64,000 nucleotides of DNA from contig CM047431.1 in NCBI GenBank assembly GCA_026168455.1, positions 47,247,466-47,311,465 on the forward strand, read 5' to 3'. The stretch's first letter is position 1, and each line of letters starts with the position of its first letter. This document shows, piece after piece, positions 13,341 through 24,753 of this stretch. Source of the DNA: Theocolax elegans. Lineage: Eukaryota; Arthropoda; Insecta; Hymenoptera; Cerocephalidae. A program made the position numbers and the translations under genes. The notes below the pieces were generated by a model. The model saw nothing but the letters and a program-made list of their open reading frames with translations, ran no database searches and had not been told where the DNA came from.

Positions 13341-13610
13341 TTATAAATTTAAGTTTTTAATTACATAGTTTTACGGCCGAGTTGGCTGGACACAAATTAC
13401 AGAGATCTACATCTTTCATCCCAAAAATTATACCTAAAACATGAGTATTAATGTATTATTAATTGAATAAGACATCAAATTTTGTAAAAACATCTGGAAA
13501 ATTTTGGGTATATTATTTTAAACATTCCTTCCCTGGTGGAATCAACAAAAATTTTGTAGCCATTTACTGAGTAGCGTTCTCATGTCAATCTATAAACTAA
13601 CTAGGACGCT

Positions 13611-14036
13611 TGGTCAGGTCGTGTACAAGAATGAAACGCTTTTTCGAACCTTTCCTGCCCATTTCATAGTTTTCATTCCAATTTATAAACCTTTTCTGAC
13701 CATCAAAAATGCTTTGGGAATTTTAAGTAGACTAAGAAAAATTGGCCATTTTAGCTAGGTATAATAGCCATGAACAAGCTCCTAAAAATGATTTGGCTCA
13801 ATTTGAGAGAAAAATGATAAACGTCGAAATATCTTTAAAAGTACTATTTATATAGCGTAAACAATCGTCTGTATCTATTACAAATGGTAAAACCGATCAA
13901 ATTTCACAACACGCTTTAAGTTTTGTTTACAGGATTACCCAATAAGTTGTTTCATATTTGATGAAGGTTATGTCCATCTAAGAAATGGTCAAGAAAGGTG
14001 TGAAAAAGCGTTTCATTTTGAGATAGAACCTGACCA
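13611..14036. mobile_element. TIR element (about 426 bp)
   Basis: The left end (TGGTCAGGTCGTGTACAAGA, then ATGAAACGCTTTTTCGAACC) is the inverted partner of the right end (AAAAAGCGTTTCATTTTGAG, then ATAGAACCTGACCA). The arms are about 50 bp. No coding capacity; a MITE. Confidence 0.6.
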
Positions 14037-17029
14037 GTTTCACTGGCCATTTCTTAGTTTTAAGCCCATTTTTCATATTTAAAATTCTACTAGGGTTAAG
14101 ACCTGACATTTAGGATTTTTCGAAAAATTTATTCTCATCTTGTTAAAAAAAAATATCAAAAACGATTATTTTTTTAGTCTTACCTGTCTTTGAGAAGAAG
14201 TTAATGTTGTTTTACGCAAACTAGCTATTATCAACATTTTATACTTACTTTCACTATTCCATCAAACGTTCACAATCGTAATGACGTTTTTATAAATATT
14301 ATACAGCGTCACCTGAAATGTCGCACTACAATTAAAAATGAGAATTAATAATTTATATCATTTAGTTACTTTTAACAAGCTTCTCCCACAAATAATGAGG
14401 CTATATCTTACGTTTATATTCGGTTGCATTTAACTTCGCCGTAAACAATCAAGTCCTAAATACATTTTATTGTAATTATAAACAATAATTAAATAAATAA
14501 ATTGAATTGTTATTATTTTTCCGAATTAACTAAATTCACGGCAAATATTCATATTCGTGCACACAAAATTAGAAAAAAAAATAAAAAAATAAAGCGTTTT
14601 CAGTTGGAAAATAAAAAGCTAATTGATTGAAAATGATTAATTTACTTCAATTACTTAAAATAAAAGTATAATATTCAATGTTATTTTCGTTTAAAACGGC
14701 AAACCGGGCATGACCTATATTCTGAACAACATAAAAAATGCTCAACTAATTGAATTTTCATAATTAACACGAATTTCAACAAAAATATTTATATCGATTT
14801 AATTTTTTTTTTTTTTTTTTCAAAATATAACAATTTTGTATTTATGTTTTTTTACTCTGCAAGTCTTTATTATAAAATGTATAAATATTGAATCTGAAAT
14901 TCGAGCATAAACTGGCGAAACTTGTCTATATTAATATACACAATTTTTATACAAAAATATAATAATTATAAATAATAATAACAGCAAAGGTTTTATTTTA
15001 AATTATCTTTTACTTTAGTCACCGAGGTGAAATAACTTTTTTCAACCGTGCAGTATTTTATCTCTCACTCTCGATCCCGTAATAAGATGAACTTTTGTAC
15101 GAATTTAGTATAAAAATGGTGCAATACTTGTCGCTCCAGCTTCGCTTTCTGGTGGAGAATTTTTCCGCGAATCTCTTTTCCGCGGTTCGTTCTCTCTAAT
15201 GAAACAAAAGCAATATACGGCACATCCAACCGGTGTGCCCGTGAAATCAAGCTCGCGGAGTCGAAAAAAAACGTTGAAATGACGAGGGTATGAAATTTAA
15301 TAAATCTATATTAGAAAAATTCTCTCCGACGTAAATATATCGTAAAGTGTATCTTGCATTTGTTTGCTGTCCCTAAAAAATCAAGAGTTGTAGAGCGCTT
15401 TATCGTTTGAATATTTAACAATACATCATTTATTTATAAGACGCTATTTTTGTATTTTACTCTCTCTCTCCTTTCTAAATAAATAAATAAATAAAAACCA
15501 GTAAAACTTCATTAAAATTTAACCTAATTTTCACTGAATGGGTGAGTAAAAAGTGTTCTATTGGAGTAACAGTCAAATTTCCTTGATTAAATATGTAAAA
15601 TATTCACCATTTGAAATCATTCGAAATGTTCACTGTATAACCTGGGATAGGTTGAAGAGTATTATTCGTCCAAATGGTGTTTCCTTAAGAAATAAATCCA
15701 TTAACGCGCAAGACGACAAAATTTTTTTGTAAGATTTGAGTTTGTAGATATAAAAGGAAAATCGCTATTCATTTTTCTGAAACGCTTTATAGGCTAATGT
15801 ATTATTGTCTGATTTTTTAGAAGAAAAATTGCCTTTTTTTCGGAGTAATTTCATTGGAGTTTCTTGATGAGGATTTCATCTATTTTCAAGGGCAGCATTG
15901 AAAATAGCAGCCACGAATACATCAGGTTATGAAGTTTTAGAAACATCGGAAGTGATTTTCTCTTCTATTTGCAACCTGAAAGTTTGCGAAAAAATTTTAT
16001 CTTTTATACGTAATAATAAGCTAATACGTTTTTAGACTGTCGGAAATTGAAATTGACATATAAAAGTAGGATATACTGCAACTATAGAACAACGAAATGG
16101 CATAAAATATAAATATCTATAGCTTTATTTAATTGCAAAAAACGTGAATAAACATTTATATATTAAGAATCAGTTATTATTGTACATTTGTTAAAACGAA
16201 TTTGTTTTTTTAATAAAAAATAAAATTAATTATTATAACACTTGTTCTATTAATTAAACGTTCAAGTAGTCCCCGGTATCGATTTTGTGCACTTAAACGT
16301 TAAAATGGTTCTTAAAAAAAATTACATGAAGATTAACGAGATCTCGTCTGATTTAGTAGTAAATAAAACACTGAGAGTTCAGTGAATATTTTACTAATCC
16401 TTCAGTAAAAAAAAATCACCGATCCAAATAGTTTCGAATTATCAAGTGCATTATATATGTATTAAATTAGATATTACGTTATATTGTTAAAAATAAAAGT
16501 CTGATCGGTATAAGAATAAAACTATATTAATACTGTCAAGCGTTCATAAAACAATGTTGAAAATTCAAAATTTCACGGTAAAAATGCGAATCCTCTAAAT
16601 GTTAACACCAGCTTGTAGCCTCTTAAGTTTTACTGCGTCAACTTATCACGCGCAATGGTCCTTAATTTGAATTCTTTCCTCTCTCTTCCTCTCTCTTTCT
16701 CCCTACTTTGCTCTCCTCGGTTTGTACAAAATTTTTCCGCAGTAAATTAGGTAAAAAGCGCGGGATGAAAATAAGTTGAAGCTAAATACAAGATGGGGCA
16801 GGACGGGAGAGGGTTGGGGAAAAAAATTATGTGTACTTTAGGTGCGATTACGGTAATTCACAAAAATATTAAAACTATAACGGGTTCTTGTAATTGCCGT
16901 GGGTATGTTAACAATGATGCTCATTCTTCTGTAATTTTTTACGAATAACTTCTTACCAACGTTACGTATTTCAACGAAATTTTCTGGACGATTTGTTCAA
17001 TTTATCGAAACGTTATTACACTTTAAAAA
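14037..17029. other. AT-rich stretch upstream of the sarcoglycan exons
   Basis: No exon was recognised. It was scanned by eye for the sarcoglycan transmembrane exon (GWRKRCL-type motif followed by a hydrophobic helix) and none was found. Confidence 0.4.
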
Positions 17030-17456
17030 TAAATTAGTGACTATTCCACTAATTTGCTTAGTTGAAAATATTTCACTAAATAATTTTTTAATTTTTTCAT
17101 AATTAAATAGTGGAAATTATTGTTTCATTTATTTTACTGAGTAAATATTTGAGTAATTAATTAGTCAATTGTTTCTTTTTTACTAATCAGTTAGTGAATA
17201 TTCACTACAGTTTGTTATTATGAATAAGTAGTGATTTTTCACTGATTGTTTTACGAGCATTGAGATTTACTATTTGATTTAGTGATTATTTACTAAATGC
17301 TACAGTATATATGTATACTTATTGTTTAATGAGCATACTCTACTATTTCAATAAGTGATTATTCACTAAAAATTAGTGATCCATACTTATCACTTTTGCA
17401 AACAGTGATTCTTCTCTATTTATTAATCAGTCAGTGGATATTCACTAATTTATTTT
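17030..17456. repeat. Cluster of diverged palindromic motifs (TTAGTGAATATTCACTAA-like)
   Basis: About nine imperfect versions of one short palindrome occur in 430 bp, for example TTAGTGACTATTCCACTAA, TTAGTGAATATTCACTA, TAGTGATTATTTACTAAA and AAGTGATTATTCACTAAAA. The spacing is irregular, 30-60 bp. This is either a heavily diverged tandem repeat or a cluster of binding sites for a dimeric factor, and it ends about 160 bp before the first recognised sarcoglycan exon. Confidence 0.5.
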
Positions 17457-17613
17457 TATAGAGAGAGTACACATTTAGTCTCGTCAAGACTTGGTGTATA
17501 TTACTCTATAGATTTGCAATGTTAATGATATCGATATGTATATCGTAAATTGTATGGTAACACAATAATATTTGTAATTACATTGTTTTGTTTCTTTATT
17601 TTGTGGGTTACAG

Positions 17614-17803
17614 AAAGGCATGGGTTCGTTAAAGGTGCTACCGGGTGGTATCGAGCTGAGAGGCCAGGCAGATATTTGGGACGCTTTAGTAGCTTCGACC
17701 GTCAAGTCGAGGAGAGGGAGCAACTTGGTGCTAGAGTCCTGGGCCAACTTCACCGCTTCAGCGAGGGGAGACAACGGCCAAGTTCTTGCGAGATTTACCC
17801 TTA
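17614..17803 (+). CDS. Sarcoglycan (gamma/delta/zeta type), first recognised exon
   Basis: This exon begins the recognised part of a type II membrane glycoprotein of the dystrophin-associated complex; known family members stabilise the link between the muscle membrane and the cytoskeleton. It opens after the acceptor TGTGGGTTACAG and encodes KGMGSLKVLPGGIELRG, which aligns with the GMGNLRI block just outside the membrane helix of vertebrate delta-sarcoglycan. WANFTAS carries an N-glycosylation sequon (NFT) where relatives have NVT. The donor is TTA|GTAAGAA, phase 1. About 50 residues (cytoplasmic tail and transmembrane helix) are expected upstream and were not found in the window. The three exons together give 240 residues plus stop, against about 290 for full-length relatives. 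The precise paralogue among gamma, delta and zeta is not decided. Confidence 0.9.
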
Positions 17804-18083
17804 GTAAGAACCCAACGTTTCACCGATAAATATCATATTTGACCGTATTCGACCTATTTACACTGATTACACTTGCTCTACCGTAACGTTAATTTATTGA
17901 ATTATCGGGACAATATAAGATGACTAATCTCCTAACTGATTTATACATGCTTATATATACGTCTATTCATATTTTAACTAAGCAATAATAATAATTCTTC
18001 GTTGAAATAACTTTTTACAGCATATCATTCATTTTTGGTGATTGTACATATATTTAATAGTAACAAATAAATTATAATTGGTG

Positions 18084-18085
<2 letters not shown>

Positions 18086-18130
<45 letters not shown>

Positions 18131-18138
18131 ATTATTTA
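18086..18138. repeat. (TTA)n microsatellite
   Basis: A nearly pure run of TTA triplets within the first recognised sarcoglycan intron. Confidence 0.9.
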
Positions 18139-18290
18139 TGAACAAATAAATATAGAAGGAAGAGCGCAGTCTATTTGCCAAATTACATAATACATTAACT
18201 ACTATCGACTTCGAATCACCAATTTTAATCAAACTCCGAGGATGACGTTATCAAGCATGCATGTAGAGTTACATATAGTTATTGTTTAAT

Positions 18291-19271
18291 GGGCAGCTGG
18301 TGCACAAATGGAACTTTCATTTTTTTACAAAACAATGCAACAATATGGATCTTTGTGCACTGGGATCAGCGTGTATTCAAGTCCACAATATATACAGTCC
18401 TGCTTATACAAAACGTGTATCTATTTGATTTCTATAATTATTTATTTACTTATAATATAAATTGAATAAAAAAAAATTACAAAAATAATTACTCTTATAT
18501 ATTATTGAACCATGTAATAATATAATCGATATTTTGACAATAATTTAAATAGCCATTTTTGTAAAAAAATTTTTTCAGTAAACAATTGTAGTTTACGGTT
18601 TAGCAGTGATTCCAATTACTCAGGCTGTTATCGGCAACCCTTCATGAAATTAATTACGGAAAAAAATGTGCCCAAATACGTTTGATTTGGTTAAGAATAA
18701 AAAAAAGATTCCAGTACTTTGTTATAAAATTTCGATACGGTAGATATCTCTTGATTTTTCCATGTGTACCTCTAAAAAAATCTGAGGGGCTAGTTAGCTG
18801 TATATAATGGCTCTCGCGCTATACTCGCGTCAGGCGCTATCGCGCCTTTTGATTTAATATATATAATGTCGATGAAACTAAAAATAATAATTACTTTTAA
18901 AAAGGTCTATATATAAGGCAAGAACCACCTTAAATTAAATTAATATATCTACATTAAATAGTAGATACAACATTGTGTTGAAAAATCTTGAAGTTATATA
19001 ACAATAATATATGACAATTATTACTATAAAAATCACATAAACGTAATACTAAATGCACTAATGTTTTAAACAATAATCAAGTATACATTATTAACTAATA
19101 TTGTGCGAGTAATTTACAGCGATTTTTTATATAATTCGTAGATAAATAAGCAAATAATTATGCAAATAATAGGATAAACGTTTTATAACAAGCATATGCT
19201 GATGCATAAAGATCCACATTATTGCATTGTTTTGTAAAAAGTAAACGGTTCGATATTTGTACCTGCTGCCC
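18291..19271. mobile_element. TIR element in the sarcoglycan intron (about 980 bp)
   Basis: Left end GGGCAGCTGGTGCACAAAT and right end ATTTGTACCTGCTGCCC are inverted. Further inside, TTTTTTACAAAACAATGCAA matches the inverted TTGCATTGTTTTGTAAAAAG, and TATGGATCTTTGTGCA is also mirrored. The terminal inverted repeats are therefore about 90 bp. No transposase was recognised. It fills most of the 1.6-kb intron between the exons at 17614 and 19408. Confidence 0.65.
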
Positions 19272-19407
19272 ATAAGACTATATATAACCCTATAATGATG
19301 TTTCACAATTTAAAAGAATTTCATCCTGGAAATGTGATCGAAATTCTTATAATTAGACAAATAAACAATATACGTAATTCTAATGTGAAATTAATCCGCA
19401 ATTATAG

Positions 19408-19600
19408 GTGAAGCTAAAGTGGAGTTTGTCTCAAAGGCCTTTCGAATAACCGATCCGAACGGGGAGCTTTTGTTTTCCGCAAACAACGAACGCGTCGTCG
19501 TCGGCGCGAAAACCCTCAAAGTCACCGGTCTCGGAGGTGCCGTGTTCGAAGGCAGCATTCAAACTCCCCTCGTAACTGCCGATGCTGGTCGGAATTTAAG
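19408..19600 (+). CDS. Sarcoglycan (gamma/delta/zeta type), second recognised exon
   Basis: The exon opens after the acceptor CAATTATAG and closes at the donor AATTTAAG|GTGATA, phase 2. With the single base carried from the previous exon the junction codon is AGT (Ser). The product contains NGELLFSANNERVVVGA, matching the GKLLFSADNNEVVVGAERL block of delta-sarcoglycan, and then GGAVFEGSIQTPLVTAD and GRNLR, matching the family segment that leads into LESPTRSL. These form part of the extracellular beta-rich domain. Length and phases agree with a normal internal exon, and no frameshift or stop is present. Confidence 0.92.
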
Positions 19601-19604
19601 GTGA

Positions 19605-20034
19605 TATAATATTTACCTCTTACAAGACGAAAGAAAAATCAACCGTTAGGAGCAAACGCATTTGTATAAATATATATTTCGTATAATCGAGCTGTCAAAG
19701 CCAGTTGTTACCATGAGAGTCGGAGTTACCGACAGAGACACAAGTATACTATTTAGTTAAAAATTAATTGTTAGACAAAAGTTTATGGAAAATCGTGAGA
19801 ACATTGTCCTTCGCCTACGGGCAATTATAATTGTAATCTATCAACAAATGAAATTTTACAATGATCCTACTCGCATTTTCGAGAAAAATTGCATTCAAAT
19901 TTTTAGTAAAACCTTATCCGACCCCTTAAATTTTTTTAAACAATTGTTCTCGAAAATGTGTGCACGAATCATTGTGAAATTTTGTGTCACGATATATTGA
20001 AGTGCATAGGCGATCAGTGTTTTCATGATTTCCC
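19605..20034. other. Intron sequence, nothing recognised
   Basis: Part of the 2.6-kb intron between the second and third recognised sarcoglycan exons, upstream of the TTAA element. Confidence 0.6.
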
Positions 20035-20818
20035 TTAAGGAGGTGGCATACGTGGTAGGTTACCGACTGAACAAAAAAAGATAATTATTCTATTTATTTA
20101 AAAAGATACGCGTTTTTATGAAAATCCCAAGTACAGAAGCACTAGATAAATAAATAATAAGTAATTCTATAAAGTTTCAGGTGAATAAAACAAGGAGACC
20201 CTAAAAAAGTTCTGCACCGAAAATGTACGATATTCCGTGATTTTTCGGTGCACAAATTTTTTAGGGTGTCTTTGTTGTTGTAGATTATTAAAACGAGGTT
20301 TTAAAGAAAATAATCCAGAAATAGGGTTATGTGTGGTCTATTTATTGCTTTAATGGCTAGCGAGCTTATAATCTTTTTACATTATGGCTGCCCTTTTAAT
20401 ACATTTTTCGTCGATATCGTTATTTTGTTTTTTTTTAACGCTCATATATTTCAAACGTAAACACATTAAGTAATTACATATCTTTAAATTAAGTTTTGGA
20501 TAAATTTGAATTGTTTACCTGGGTCGCAAACATATATTTAATCCAAATGTTTATTTAAATTTAATTGAGAAATGCTTTCCCGCGTAAAAATATAAACTAT
20601 TGCCACTATATTGCCGAGCAATGGGCAATAGCTATTGCAAACATATTGCCAATATGTTGCCGCGACAATTGGCAATGTATTGCCAACATATCTCCAAAGG
20701 TACAACCGCCCATATTTTTGCCAAATATTGGCAATAGTTACTATCTTACCTTTTGTAAACTATTACCAATATGTTGGCCATAGTTCATAAATTAAAAAAA
20801 AAATTAAAAAAAATTTTA

Positions 20819-20884
20819 GCCAGCCGCGGGATTCAAACATTCAATCTTTAGATCGGAAAGCTGGCTCTTTACCACTGAGCCATT
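20819..20884 (-). ncRNA. tRNA-like unit, left arm of family T1
   Basis: On the minus strand it reads ATGGCTCAGTGGTAAAGAGC, then CTTTCCGATCTAAAG, then a B-box-like segment (here GTTTGAATCCC) and GCGGCTGGCT, followed by TAAAATTTTTTT. It keeps the internal promoter order of tRNA genes but lacks a convincing 7-base anticodon loop. Transcription has not been shown. Confidence 0.45.
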
Positions 20885-21028
20885 TTACTATTTTGTTATT
20901 ATATAAGAGTTAATTTCAGGCTATAAAGAACAGTTGAAGATATGGTTAAAAAAAATTTCTAAGTCCAAATTTTATGAATTCAACTGTTCTTTATAGCCTG
21001 AAATAACTCTTAATAACAAAATAGCAAA

Positions 21029-21094
21029 ATGGCTCAGTGGTAAAGAGCCAGCTTTCCGATCTAAAGATTGAAGGTTCAAATCCCGCGGCTGGCT
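21029..21094 (+). ncRNA. tRNA-like unit, right arm of family T1
   Basis: This is the inverted counterpart of the left-arm unit: ATGGCTCAGTGGTAAAGAGC, then CTTTCCGATCTAAAG, a good B box GGTTCAAATCCC, and GCGGCTGGCT followed by a long T run. A further copy in the same orientation occurs in the duplicated segment at about 22749-22815. Confidence 0.45.
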
Positions 21095-22198
21095 AAAATT
21101 TTTTTTTTATTTTTTTTTTAATTTATGAACTATGGCCAACATATTGGTAATAGTTTACAAAAGGTAAGATAGTAACTATTGCCAATATTTGGCAAAAATA
21201 TGGGCGGTTGTACCTTTGGAGATATGTTGGCAATACATTGCCAATTGTCGCGGCAACATATTGGCAATATGTTTGCAATAGCTATTGCCCATTGCTCGGC
21301 AATATAGTGGCAATAGTTTATATTTTTACGCGGGTTGCCTCTAGCCTAACCGGCCTCAGTATGTTGTGTGTGTGATCTGAGCACGTTAGATCCTCACTGA
21401 CTTTTATTTTCGTGATCATTTATTTCTAAAAGTGCAATACACTTTTAGCATGTGGCTTAACTGCCGTGATCAAGCATGACCACGCATTGAGGATCTTAAA
21501 ATTACATGCTTATTTATAATGGAATACTTTATTTCCTTTATTCAAATTCATCCAATTACAAATCTTATTCTATCGGTTACAATTGTATTGATTTTCAACT
21601 TTGTAATTCCTTATCATTTAATTATCTAGTACTTCTGTATTAGGATTTTCCATAAAAGTGCGTATTTTTTTAAATAAATGTAATAACTTTTTTACCTCGG
21701 TCGGTAATCTACCGGGTAAGTCAACCCCTTAAATTTTAGTCTAACAATTAATTTTTAACCAAATAGTACTTCTCTATGTCAGTAACTATGATTCTCATAA
21801 TAAATTCCGTAGTTCTATACTTTATACTTTATATCGGTTTATTGTTTTCTGCAGTCAATTTTTGAAATATTATGTACGCACCTTATACGTATCATTGTAT
21901 TTAATAAGTACATGATGGAGTGTTGTCAAATTTTTAGAATTTTACATATATTCATCGAATAAAACGAAAAATTGCATTGTATTGAACTATTAAGATCTGA
22001 TGATTTCTTTAGAGTTGAGTATAATCAGTTTTTGAAAGTTAAACAGACATTAATTTTTATTCCGTTAAAATCTAAATAGTTATAAGAACTAAGCATTCTC
22101 TAAAGTGATTATCAATTTGTAATAACAAATGCATAATTTTTCTACGACAAATATATTAGTTACTCTCCGTGCACCTAGTTAAAAAGAAAAACTTTCAG

Positions 22199-22538
22199 GT
22201 TAGAGTCGGCGACGCGGTCGCTAGAGGTGCGGGCGCCGCAGCGGATAAGCGTCGAGTCGGCAGCGGGTGAAATCACAGCGACGTGTCTCTCCCATTTGAA
22301 TTTACAAAGCCAGCAAGGTTCAATAATGCTCGAATCCCGAGGTGTTTACCTCAAGGGTTTACGGGCGGTTCACAACACCCAAGAACGCGCTGGGACGCGT
22401 TCCTCTTCGAAACAGCGACTGTCTGCCCAATCAAGGGCCGAAGGTGTTGCTGTCTACCAACTTTGTGCCTGCGCGGACGGCAAACTCTTCCTCGCCCCGC
22501 CTGAGGGCATATGCCAGGCCGATCAGACCGTCTGCTAA
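22199..22538 (+). CDS. Sarcoglycan (gamma/delta/zeta type), last coding exon, copy 1
   Basis: The exon opens after the acceptor AACTTTCAG. The split codon AG|G (Arg) joins it in frame to the exon ending at 19600, giving NLR-LESATRSLEV, the insect version of the family block LRLESPTRSL. It continues through VESAAGEITATCLSHLNL and GSIMLESRGVYL to YQLCACADGKLFLAPPEG, and ends ICQADQTVC followed by TAA. The C-terminal cysteine pattern (C-x-C, then two more) is the conserved disulfide cluster of gamma/delta-sarcoglycans. An ATTAAA at about 22595 could serve as a polyadenylation signal. The first in-frame copy is complete, so it is the default terminal exon. Confidence 0.93.
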
Positions 22539-23433
22539 TCACGGATGAACTTTTTTAACGCCGACACCCCTAAAATCCAATCCCCCTTTTTTATTATTAA
22601 ACCATCCTCGTTTTCGTTTATTACTGTTAAACGAATTTAAATATATGTACTATAGTGTCTTCTATTCCTTTCGTCCATACTCTCGAGGAAATTTTATGAA
22701 TTCAACTGTTCTTATAGCCTGAAATTAACTCTTAATAACAAAATAGCAAAATGGCTCAGTGGTAAAGAGCCAGCTTTCCGATCTAAAGATTGAAGGTTCA
22801 AATCCCGCGGCTGGCTAAAATTTTTTTTTTTATTTTTTTTTTAATTTATAACTATGGCCAACATATTGGTAATAGTTTACAAAGGTAAGATAGTAACTAT
22901 TGCCAATATTTGGCAAAAATATGGGCGGTTGTACCTTTGGAGATATGTTGGCAATACATTGCCAATTGTCGCGGCAACATATTGGCAATATGTTTGCAAT
23001 AGCTATTGCCCATTGCTCGGCAATATAGTGGCAATAGTTTATATTTTACGCGGGTTGCCTCTAGCTTAACCGGCCTCAGTATGTTGTGTGTGTGATCTGA
23101 GCACGTTAAATCCTCACTGACTTTTATTTTCATGATCATTTATTTCTAAAAGTGCAATACACTTTCAGCATGTGGCTTAACTGCCGTGATCAAGATGACC
23201 ACGCATTGAGGATCTTAAAATTACATGCTTATTTATAATGGAATACTTTATTTCCTTTATTCAAATTCATCCAATTACAAATCTTATTCTATCGGTTACA
23301 ATTGTATGATTTTCAACTTTGTAATTCCTTATCATTTAATTATCTAGTACTCTGTATTAGGATTTTCCATAAAAGTGCGTATTTTTTTAAATAAATGTAA
23401 TAACTTTTTTACCTCGGTCGGTAATCTACCGGG

Positions 23434-23938
23434 ATTTATTTAGTACGTTGGTCGTAAGAAATACATTAGTTTATTATAAAAATTGTAAAGAGTGATTAAT
23501 AACGACGTAGTCAATTAAAGATTGAACAAATAATACATTTTAAAACTGTTAATTTTATAGATATTTCCATTAGAAAATTTAAACACTTCAAGCTCTCGCC
23601 GGGAAAAATTATGCCGTGCTGTGCCGGGAAATAGTAGATTTTCTGATTCAGAAAGTGATTACATCTGAGAATATGCCGTACCGTGCCGGGGAGAACGCAA
23701 GTTCTCGAAACGAGACTCTCAGAGGTAGGGCTTTCTTTGCGGAAAATTACGGATTTTCGAAATCCGATCAAAGTGAGCTTTTTATGTAAAAACCTCACAG
23801 AAAGTTGACTAAAAAATTAGTCAATGACGCGCCGAGAGGACGCGATAAACAAGCGAGAGTTTGGAGGACCGCGCGAGTTGAGCTTATCGCTCAATTCGAA
23901 GAAAATTTGGCGCGAGGGTAGGGCCACTGTTTTAAAAC
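23434..23938. other. 505-bp segment unique to duplication copy 2
   Basis: It replaces the last bases (TAAGTCAA) of the TTAA element seen in copy 1. It contains two near-copies of a short motif, ATGCCGTGCTGTGCCGGG and ATGCCGTACCGTGCCGGG, about 60 bp apart, and a GC-richer right part (GCGCCGAGAGGACGCG). No terminal repeats or coding sequence were recognised. Confidence 0.5.
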
Positions 23939-24413
23939 CCCCCTTAAATTTTAGTCTAACAATTAATTTTTAACCAAATAGTACTTCTCTATGTCAGTAA
24001 CTATGATTCTCATAATAAATTCCGTAGTTCTATACTTTATACTTTATATCGGTTTATTGTTTTCTGCAGTCAATTTTTGAAATATTATGTACGCACCTTA
24101 TACGTATCATTGTATTTAATAAGTACATGATGGAGTGTTGTCAAATTTTTAGAATTTTACATATATTCATCGAATAAAACGAAAAATTGCATTGTATTGA
24201 ACTATTAAGATCTGATGATTTCTTTAGAGTTGAGTATAATCAGTTTTTGAAAGTTAAACAGACATTAATTTTTATTCCGTTAAAATCTAAATAGTTATAA
24301 GAACTAAGCATTCTCTAAAGTGATTATCAATTTGTAATAACAAATGCATAATTTTTCTACGACAAATATATTAGTTACTCTCCGTGCACCTAGTTAAAAA
24401 GAAAAACTTTCAG

Positions 24414-24753
24414 GTTAGAGTCGGCGACGCGGTCGCTAGAGGTGCGGGCGCCGCAGCGGATAAGCGTCGAGTCGGCAGCGGGTGAAATCACAGCGACGTG
24501 TCTCTCCCATTTGAATTTACAAAGCCAGCAAGGTTCAATAATGCTCGAATCCCGAGGTGTTTACCTCAAGGGTTTACGGGCGGTTCACAACACCCAAGAA
24601 CGCGCTGGGACGCGTTCCTCTTCGAAACAGCGACTGTCTGCCCAATCAAGGGCCGAAGGTGTTGCTGTCTACCAACTTTGTGCCTGCGCGGACGGCAAAC
24701 TCTTCCTCGCCCCGCCTGAGGGCATATGCCAGGCCGATCAGACCGTCTGCTAA
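24414..24753 (+). CDS. Sarcoglycan last coding exon, duplicated copy 2
   Basis: This is a second copy of the exon at 22199-22538, with the same acceptor (AACTTTCAG) and the same stop; by reading frame comparison the coding sequence is identical. It could be joined to the exon ending at 19600 if the first copy were skipped, and the protein would not change. No other sarcoglycan exon accompanies it, so it is a redundant terminal exon, not a second gene. An assembly artefact (two alleles or a gap-filled read laid end to end) is a serious alternative, given the error-like deletions in the neighbouring part of copy 2. Confidence 0.75.

Larger units (their letters stand above)
20579..21334. mobile_element. 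Palindromic element with a tRNA-like unit in each arm (family T1)
   Basis: The element begins CCCGCGTAAAAATATAAAC and ends GTTTATATTTTTACGCGGG. The two arms (about 20579-20945 and 20970-21334) are near-perfect inverted copies. Each arm has an outer part made of ATTGCC/GGCAAT words such as GCCAATATGTTGCC, a T/A-rich block, and then a tRNA-like unit with A box GGCTCAGTGGTAAAGAGCC and B box GGTTCAAATCCC. The units face outward, so each would be followed by a T run acting as a Pol III terminator. No protein is encoded. Confidence 0.75.
20039..21728. mobile_element. TTAA-flanked element (family A), full length, with an internal insertion
   Basis: TTAA at 20035-20038 is followed by GGAGGTGGCATAC and GTTACCGACTGAAC. 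The right end reads TCGGTCGGTAATCTACCGGG, then TAAGTCAACCCC and TTAA at 21729-21732. Other family members at 29668-29876 and 58081-59032 have the ends GGTATGCCACCTCCTTAA and GGGGGTGGCTTACCCGGTGG. TTAA duplication with such termini suggests a piggyBac-like non-autonomous element. It also carries the internal palindrome ACCCTAAAAAAGTTCTGC / GCACAAATTTTTTAGGGT (about 20195-20268). The tRNA-bearing foldback element at 20579-21334 is nested in it. The whole lies in the sarcoglycan intron. Confidence 0.7.
20967..22688. repeat. Tandem duplication, copy 1 (contains the sarcoglycan last exon)
   Basis: This 1722-bp unit runs from AAATTTTATGAATTC through the right arm of the tRNA-bearing element, the right end of the TTAA element, the third exon and its 3' flank to CTCTCGAGG. 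Copy 2 (22689-24903) starts directly after. The breakpoint lies inside both the foldback element (copy 2 contains only its right arm) and the exon's 3' flank. Confidence 0.9.

Noticed and set aside
16800..16830. Upstream sarcoglycan transmembrane exon
   Set aside because: Short GGTTGGGG-type sequences were checked for a GWRKRCL-like motif; none is followed by a hydrophobic helix and a donor.
22351..22542. ORFs in other frames and on the minus strand of the sarcoglycan last exon
   Set aside because: They are shadows of the exon; the sarcoglycan frame is established by splicing and family similarity.
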